64,000 bases of DNA, taken from positions 123,402 to 187,401 of the forward strand of contig NZ_SNYQ01000002.1 of NCBI RefSeq assembly GCF_004363295.1, given 5' to 3'. The stretch is from Mesocricetibacter intestinalis (GTDB lineage: Bacteria; Pseudomonadota; Gammaproteobacteria; Enterobacterales; Pasteurellaceae). How positions within the stretch are numbered: position 1 is the stretch's first letter; every line of letters starts with the position of its first letter. The notes under the pieces are model-generated. The model did no database searches and was not told the DNA's origin. It was given only the letters and a program-made list of their open reading frames with translations. Both the position numbers and the translations under genes were made by a program. This document shows positions 60,001 through 64,000 of the stretch, one piece after another.

Positions 60001-61650
60001 ATGAGCATTTTAATCAATAAAGAATTTGATTGGTCTAAAGAATTAGAACAAACGGTTGTTAAGTCTTTAGCAACTACATTCGGATTGGATTTTTTATTAA
60101 TAGAAGATAAGAGAGGCGGCGATGTAGATACTATTCATAATGTAAGAAATAACATTTGGGCAACTGAAAAATCGAAAGAGAACTATGATAATAGAGGAAA
60201 GTATAATAGTCATTCATATCATAGTCATCAAGATTATAAAAAAATGGGTAAGGATACTAAAGTAGAACAAAAATCAGATAATTTGGTAGATAACTACACG
60301 GGAAAGAAAATCACATCAAAAAATGATAGAGAAGTTGACCATGTTATATCGGCAAAGAAAATTCATGATGATCCGGGTAGGGTTTTATCTGGATTGGTTG
60401 GTGAGGATTTAGCTAATGATAAATCGAATTTAAATGCTACCATATGGGAAATTAATAATCCAAAGAGACATCATTCTGTAGAGGATTTTATCACTAAAAT
60501 TGCACCTGAAAAAATTAAGAATTTAGAAAGATCTATAGAGGAAAATAAAAGTAAATTATTAAACAATCCATCTATGGATAGAAATAAGAAAGAGAAATTG
60601 GAAAAAACAATAAATACACATATAAAACAAAAAAAAGAATTAGAAGAACTTGTGAAAAACCCTGATAAAATGAAAGAGGTTGATGAAAAAGCTAGAGAAA
60701 TATATAACAAAAAAATTAATTGGAATTATTATACAAGCTCGAGATTTTTTAGTGCTACAGCAAAAAATATGCATGGTAAAGGAATGCAGATGGGAACCAG
60801 ACAGGCTTTAGGTCTCATATTGGCAGAAGTATGGTTTGAGTTAAGAGAGCAAATTCCAGAGATTTATAATAAGAATAAATTAAACTTTGAATTTAAAAGT
60901 TTTATCCATGATGTTTCAATAGCATTGAAGAATATTTGGTTTAGAGTTCAATCTAGATTTAAAGACTTATATAAGATATTTAATGATAGCTATATTGGAG
61001 GGGCATTATCTAGCTTGACTACAACTATAATTAATATCTTTTTTACAACAGAAAAGATGATTGTAAAAATGATAAGAGAATTATGGAATAGTTTAGTAGG
61101 TATTATTAAATTGATTTTCTTTAATCCTAATAGATTGGCAATGGGAGATTTACTTAGAGAAGTTATGAAATTATTAGCTTTTAGTATCTCTACATTAGTA
61201 GGTGTTTATATTAATGAGAAATTAGAAGCCGTATTAAGTAGATTTAAAGATTATGGAGAATCTATTGCGGCATTTATTAGCGCATTAGTAACCGGAATAT
61301 TAAATTTAGGATTTGTTTATTTTTTAGAACATAGTGAAATCACACAAAAAATTTGGACTTTCTTGAATCAGTTTAAATCCAAATATCAATTGGAAAATCC
61401 AATAGATTATATTAGAGAGGTAAATGTTGAATTAGATCGTTATTTAGTAGAACTAACCAGAATCGAATTTAATATGAATCCTGCTGAGTTGGCGGAATTT
61501 AATATGGCTTTAGTATCAACTAATAATGAATTAGAACGTAATTTAATTTTACAAAGTGAGATTAAGCGTCGGAATATTGAATTACCTTATGTGCCAGGTA
61601 ATACGGAAAGCATCAGAACTTTTTTAAAAAGCAAATTTGATAAGGTATGA
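60001..61650 (+). CDS. HNH-like nuclease domain protein with coiled coil and membrane segments
   Basis: 549 residues, strongly AT-rich gene. Residues about 108-162 look like an HNH nuclease: REVDHVISAKK (Asp113, His114), then SNLNAT (Asn143/145) and INNPKRHHS (Asn153, Lys155, His157). A charged coiled coil follows (165-235). Hydrophobic stretches near 332-350, 361-376, 389-405 and 420-443 suggest membrane insertion, then an acidic helical C-terminus. I know no named protein with this plan. A nuclease held at the membrane would suit attack on incoming DNA. Its stop overlaps the next start (ATGA). Confidence 0.72.
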   Translation: MSILINKEFDWSKELEQTVVKSLATTFGLDFLLIEDKRGGDVDTIHNVRNNIWATEKSKENYDNRGKYNSHSYHSHQDYKKMGKDTKVEQKSDNLVDNYTGKKITSKNDREVDHVISAKKIHDDPGRVLSGLVGEDLANDKSNLNATIWEINNPKRHHSVEDFITKIAPEKIKNLERSIEENKSKLLNNPSMDRNKKEKLEKTINTHIKQKKELEELVKNPDKMKEVDEKAREIYNKKINWNYYTSSRFFSATAKNMHGKGMQMGTRQALGLILAEVWFELREQIPEIYNKNKLNFEFKSFIHDVSIALKNIWFRVQSRFKDLYKIFNDSYIGGALSSLTTTIINIFFTTEKMIVKMIRELWNSLVGIIKLIFFNPNRLAMGDLLREVMKLLAFSISTLVGVYINEKLEAVLSRFKDYGESIAAFISALVTGILNLGFVYFLEHSEITQKIWTFLNQFKSKYQLENPIDYIREVNVELDRYLVELTRIEFNMNPAELAEFNMALVSTNNELERNLILQSEIKRRNIELPYVPGNTESIRTFLKSKFDKV

Positions 61651-61901
61651 ATATAACGGAATTTCCCTGTACTGCTTGTGGTAAATGTTGCCGTCGAGTA
61701 AATCTTAGTGAACAAACTCTATATTTAGATCGGGGTGATGGTATATGCCGATATTTTGATGAAAAAACCAACCTATGCTCTATTTACAAAAGTAGACCTT
61801 TAGTTTGTCGGGTAGAGGAGTATTACAAAGTTTATTTATCTCATATTTATAGCTGGGATGATTTTGTTAAAATAAACTTAGAGATTTGTAATAAACTATA
61901 A
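61647..61901 (+). CDS. YkgJ-type Cys-cluster protein
   Basis: 84 residues. Cysteine pattern CTACGKCCRR (Cys8, 11, 14, 15), GICRYF, NLCSIY and RPLVCR matches the YkgJ family of predicted zinc- or iron-chelating proteins. Shorter than most members. Translationally coupled to the HNH-like gene, which suggests a metal-related accessory role. Confidence 0.85.
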   Translation: MNITEFPCTACGKCCRRVNLSEQTLYLDRGDGICRYFDEKTNLCSIYKSRPLVCRVEEYYKVYLSHIYSWDDFVKINLEICNKL

Positions 61902-61917
61902 TATATAAGGAGAAATT

Positions 61918-62316
61918 ATGTCTGAAGTTAAAGATATTTTATCTGAATCTGTTTTATCTAGAGATAAGTTTATCGAGAATTACCAAGATAAAACCTTTAA
62001 TTCAAAAGATATTAATAATGGATTTATACGAGAATTAATTAATCACCATATTAATTTTTCTATTAAATCGTCAGATATTAGTCGTGAAGCTTTACGGGTT
62101 GAACGTATTATGGAAGATGCAGGTTATAAATGCCGTATTTATACTGAAAATAGAGCTACAGCTATGGGAGCTTCATTTTTCGGCGGTATTACCGGGGCTA
62201 TAGGCGTTGTTTCAGCTATAGGTATTGCTGCTCATAACCTGGCAACCTATAACCCGGATTTTGAAATTGGGAAAAATCACTTTAATAACCAGATAAATAT
62301 AACCTATAAAAAGTGA
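61918..62316 (+). CDS. Unknown protein, paralogue of the operon's second gene
   Basis: 132 residues. N-terminal about 75 residues hydrophilic, then KCRIYTENRA, a Gly-rich hydrophobic stretch (MGASFFGGITGAIGVVSAIG) and IAAHNLATYNPDFEIG. The C-terminal 60 residues are clearly related to the 108-residue protein at 58102. Family not recognised. Last gene of the operon, with AAGGAG 7 bp upstream and a terminator 40 bp downstream. Confidence 0.75.
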   Translation: MSEVKDILSESVLSRDKFIENYQDKTFNSKDINNGFIRELINHHINFSIKSSDISREALRVERIMEDAGYKCRIYTENRATAMGASFFGGITGAIGVVSAIGIAAHNLATYNPDFEIGKNHFNNQINITYKK

Positions 62317-62355
62317 TTTGTTATTTAATATAAAACTATACTAACTCAATATATC

Positions 62356-62400
62356 AGGCATAGATAATATTATAAAATATTTTTACTATGCCTATTTTTT
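62356..62400 (+). terminator. Terminator of the WYL-to-paralogue operon
   Basis: AGGCATAG and CTATGCCT arms, AT-rich 22-base loop that can pair further, then ATTTTTT. It separates the operon from the LRR gene. Confidence 0.75.
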
Positions 62401-62420
62401 AGTAAATAGAAGGGGTTGTG

Positions 62421-64000
62421 ATGTCTAAAAATATTAATATGGAAGCATTTTATCAACTGGTGAAATGGGCAGATAAATATAAAATACCAGAGAGTATTTT
62501 TCCAAGGGATATTAATAAGTTAAGTGAAATGGAGGAATTATATTTACATTTTGGAAATTTAAAGGAGCTTCCTGAAAGTTTATCTTGTTTAAAGAATTTA
62601 AAAAAATTAAGTATTATAAATTATGGCCAATTAACTCATTTGCCGGATAGCCTAGGTAATCTATCGAATTTACAAGAGTTAATTATTCATAATTGTGAGA
62701 AATTAACTTATTTTCCGGATAGCTTAGGTAATTTATCTAATTTAAAAAAAATAATTATTTGGTATTGTGAAAAATTACCTTATTTACCGGATAGTTTAGG
62801 GGATTTATCGAATTTACAAGAATTAGATATTCGTAATTGTGATCAATTAACTTATTTTCCGGATAGCTTAGGGGATTTATTGAATTTACAAAAATTAGAT
62901 ATTGGTTTTTGTAATCAATTAACTCACTTACCGAATAGCTTAGGGAATTTATTGAATTTAAAAACATTAGGTATTTGGCGTTGTGAACAATTACCTTATT
63001 TACCGGATAGTTTAGGGAATTTATCGAATTTACAAGAATTAGATATTGCTTTTTGTAATCAATTAACTCACTTGCCGGATAGCTTAGGAAATTTATCGAA
63101 TTTACAAGAGTTAAGTATTCATGATTGTGATCAATTAACTTATTTGCCGGATAGCTTAGGGAATTTATTAAATTTACAAAAATTAGATATTTGGCGTTGT
63201 GAAAAATTACCTTATTTACCGGATAGTTTAGGGAATTTATCGAAATTACGAAAATTATCTATTTTGATGGGAAATTTGACTATCTTACCAGATAATTTAG
63301 GGAATTTATCGAATTTACAAGAGTTAAGTATTCATGATTGTGATCAATTAACTTATTTGCCGGATAGCTTAGGGGATTTATTGAATTTAAAACAATTAAT
63401 CATTTGGCATTGTGAACAGTTACCTTATTTACCGGATAGCTTAGGGAATTTATCGAATTTACAAAGATTAGATATTAATTCTTGTTGGAAATTAACCTAC
63501 TTACCGTATAGTTTATGGGGTTTATACAATTTACAAAGGTTAGATATTTGTGAAAATAAATTAACTAAATTACCGGATGGTTTAGGGAATTTATCGAATT
63601 TAAAAGAATTAAATATTCGTAGTTGTGATCAATTAACGTATTTGCCAGATAGCTTAGGGAATTTATCGAATTTACAAGAATTAAATATTCGTAGTTGTGA
63701 TCAATTAACGTATTTGCCGGATAGCTTAGGGAATTTATTGAATTTACAAAGATTAACGATTGAAGGTTGTAATGAGCTAGCTCACTTACCGGATAGTTTA
63801 GGAAATTTATCGAATTTACAAAGATTAGATATTGGTTATTGTAATCAATTAACTAGCTTGCCGAATAGTTTAGGGAATTTATCGAATTTACAAGGATTAG
63901 ATATTGGTTATTGTAATCAATTAACTAGCTTGCCGAATAGTTTAGGGAATTTATCGAATTTACAAGGATTAGATATTGGTTATTGTAATCAATTAACTCA
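62421..64000 (+). CDS. Leucine-rich repeat protein (3' end outside window)
   Basis: Starts ATG 62421 after AAGGGG and is open for 526 codons to the window edge. About 49 N-terminal residues without a signal peptide precede 20 leucine-rich repeats, mostly of 24 residues, consensus LPDSLGNLSNLQELDI-x2-CDQLTY. Repeats 10 and 14 have 23 residues. The central Cys occurs in most units. This is a cytoplasmic-looking, Cys-containing LRR of the type used for protein binding. DNA units of 72 bp are nearly identical, the last complete ones exactly so. Effector, immunity or adhesion role cannot be told without the C-terminus. Confidence 0.88.
   Translation, partial: MSKNINMEAFYQLVKWADKYKIPESIFPRDINKLSEMEELYLHFGNLKELPESLSCLKNLKKLSIINYGQLTHLPDSLGNLSNLQELIIHNCEKLTYFPDSLGNLSNLKKIIIWYCEKLPYLPDSLGDLSNLQELDIRNCDQLTYFPDSLGDLLNLQKLDIGFCNQLTHLPNSLGNLLNLKTLGIWRCEQLPYLPDSLGNLSNLQELDIAFCNQLTHLPDSLGNLSNLQELSIHDCDQLTYLPDSLGNLLNLQKLDIWRCEKLPYLPDSLGNLSKLRKLSILMGNLTILPDNLGNLSNLQELSIHDCDQLTYLPDSLGDLLNLKQLIIWHCEQLPYLPDSLGNLSNLQRLDINSCWKLTYLPYSLWGLYNLQRLDICENKLTKLPDGLGNLSNLKELNIRSCDQLTYLPDSLGNLSNLQELNIRSCDQLTYLPDSLGNLLNLQRLTIEGCNELAHLPDSLGNLSNLQRLDIGYCNQLTSLPNSLGNLSNLQGLDIGYCNQLTSLPNSLGNLSNLQGLDIGYCNQLT
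62568..64000 (+). repeat. Tandem 72-bp repeat array encoding LRRs
   Basis: About 20 direct copies. The unit containing ATTGGTTATTGTAATCAATT is repeated head to tail without change at the end of the window, which indicates recent unit duplication. These are coding repeats, not a CRISPR array: there are no unique spacers. Confidence 0.9.

Noticed and set aside
62755..62967. Minus-strand frame with repeated peptide (LVNSINPLNYP type)
   Set aside because: It is the antisense of the LRR array; the plus-strand frame is longer and has LRR consensus.
62421..64000. CRISPR-like regular repeats
   Set aside because: Units are contiguous, in frame and encode leucine-rich repeats; there are no unique spacers and no cas genes.
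56400..64000. Prophage or integrative element
   Set aside because: No integrase, tRNA attachment site, structural phage gene or direct repeat end seen in the window; an element extending beyond 64 kb cannot be excluded.

Overview
This window is chromosomal DNA from a gammaproteobacterium of the family Pasteurellaceae. The evidence is about twenty copies of the Haemophilus-type DNA uptake sequence core AAGTGCGGT (either strand), core proteins close to enterobacterial ones, and gene orders shared with E. coli (matP-lonB-fabA, prfA-prmC-sirB1-kdsA, yfbV opposite ackA-pta, cvpA-purF, dnaK-dnaJ). The species is not certain; a Hin-type-USS lineage such as Basfia/Mannheimia succiniciproducens, Actinobacillus succinogenes, Aggregatibacter or Pasteurella fits. 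I found no rRNA, tRNA, IS element, prophage or CRISPR array.

Layout. 0-1.3 kb: Kdo synthesis genes kdsD and the 5' part of kdsC (minus strand), divergent from RNase P RNA (1.36-1.74 kb). 1.8-5.0 kb: matP, a lonB-type protease and fabA, the last with recognisable FadR and FabR sites. 5.3-10 kb: prfA, prmC, sirB1, kdsA and an hprA-type dehydrogenase. 10-13.3 kb: lolCDE, lipoprotein release to the outer membrane. 13.5-19.2 kb: aroG (with a near-perfect TrpR operator), dnaB, alr, pgi. 19.3-25 kb, minus strand: a SET-type sugar exporter, ppc and a TyrP-type transporter. 25.1-33.1 kb, minus strand: an eight-gene iron uptake operon of the FTR1/P19 (Fet) type. 33.2-33.4 kb: a candidate CRP-controlled small RNA. 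33.8-40.1 kb: pta-ackA, yfbV, cvpA-purF with a PurR box, then a small lipoprotein gene of 54 residues. 40.9-44.3 kb: dnaK-dnaJ with a sigma-32-like promoter. 44.4-46.8 kb: a DUF945 protein and an ElyC/SanA-like protein. 47-52.9 kb: a surface glycan locus (pyruvyl transferase, flippase, GT25, polymerase-like protein, two GT2 enzymes). 52.9-56.4 kb: an MltB-type lytic transglycosylase, a small periplasmic protein and D-lactate dehydrogenase dld.

The last part (56.6-64 kb) is accessory. It begins with an XRE regulator on the minus strand and a divergent WYL regulator. The WYL gene heads a tight seven-gene operon that becomes strongly AT-rich and has no uptake sequences. The operon encodes a small membrane-type protein, a TerB-like protein, a Gly/Ala-rich pore-former-like protein flanked by helices, an HNH-like protein with a coiled coil and membrane segments, a YkgJ-type Cys-cluster protein, and a paralogue of the first small protein. 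After a terminator comes a leucine-rich repeat gene of at least 526 codons made of near-identical 72-bp units that runs off the window. I know no named system with this composition. It is the best candidate here for an undescribed defence, toxin or envelope-stress system, but that role is inferred only from domain types, operon layout and composition.
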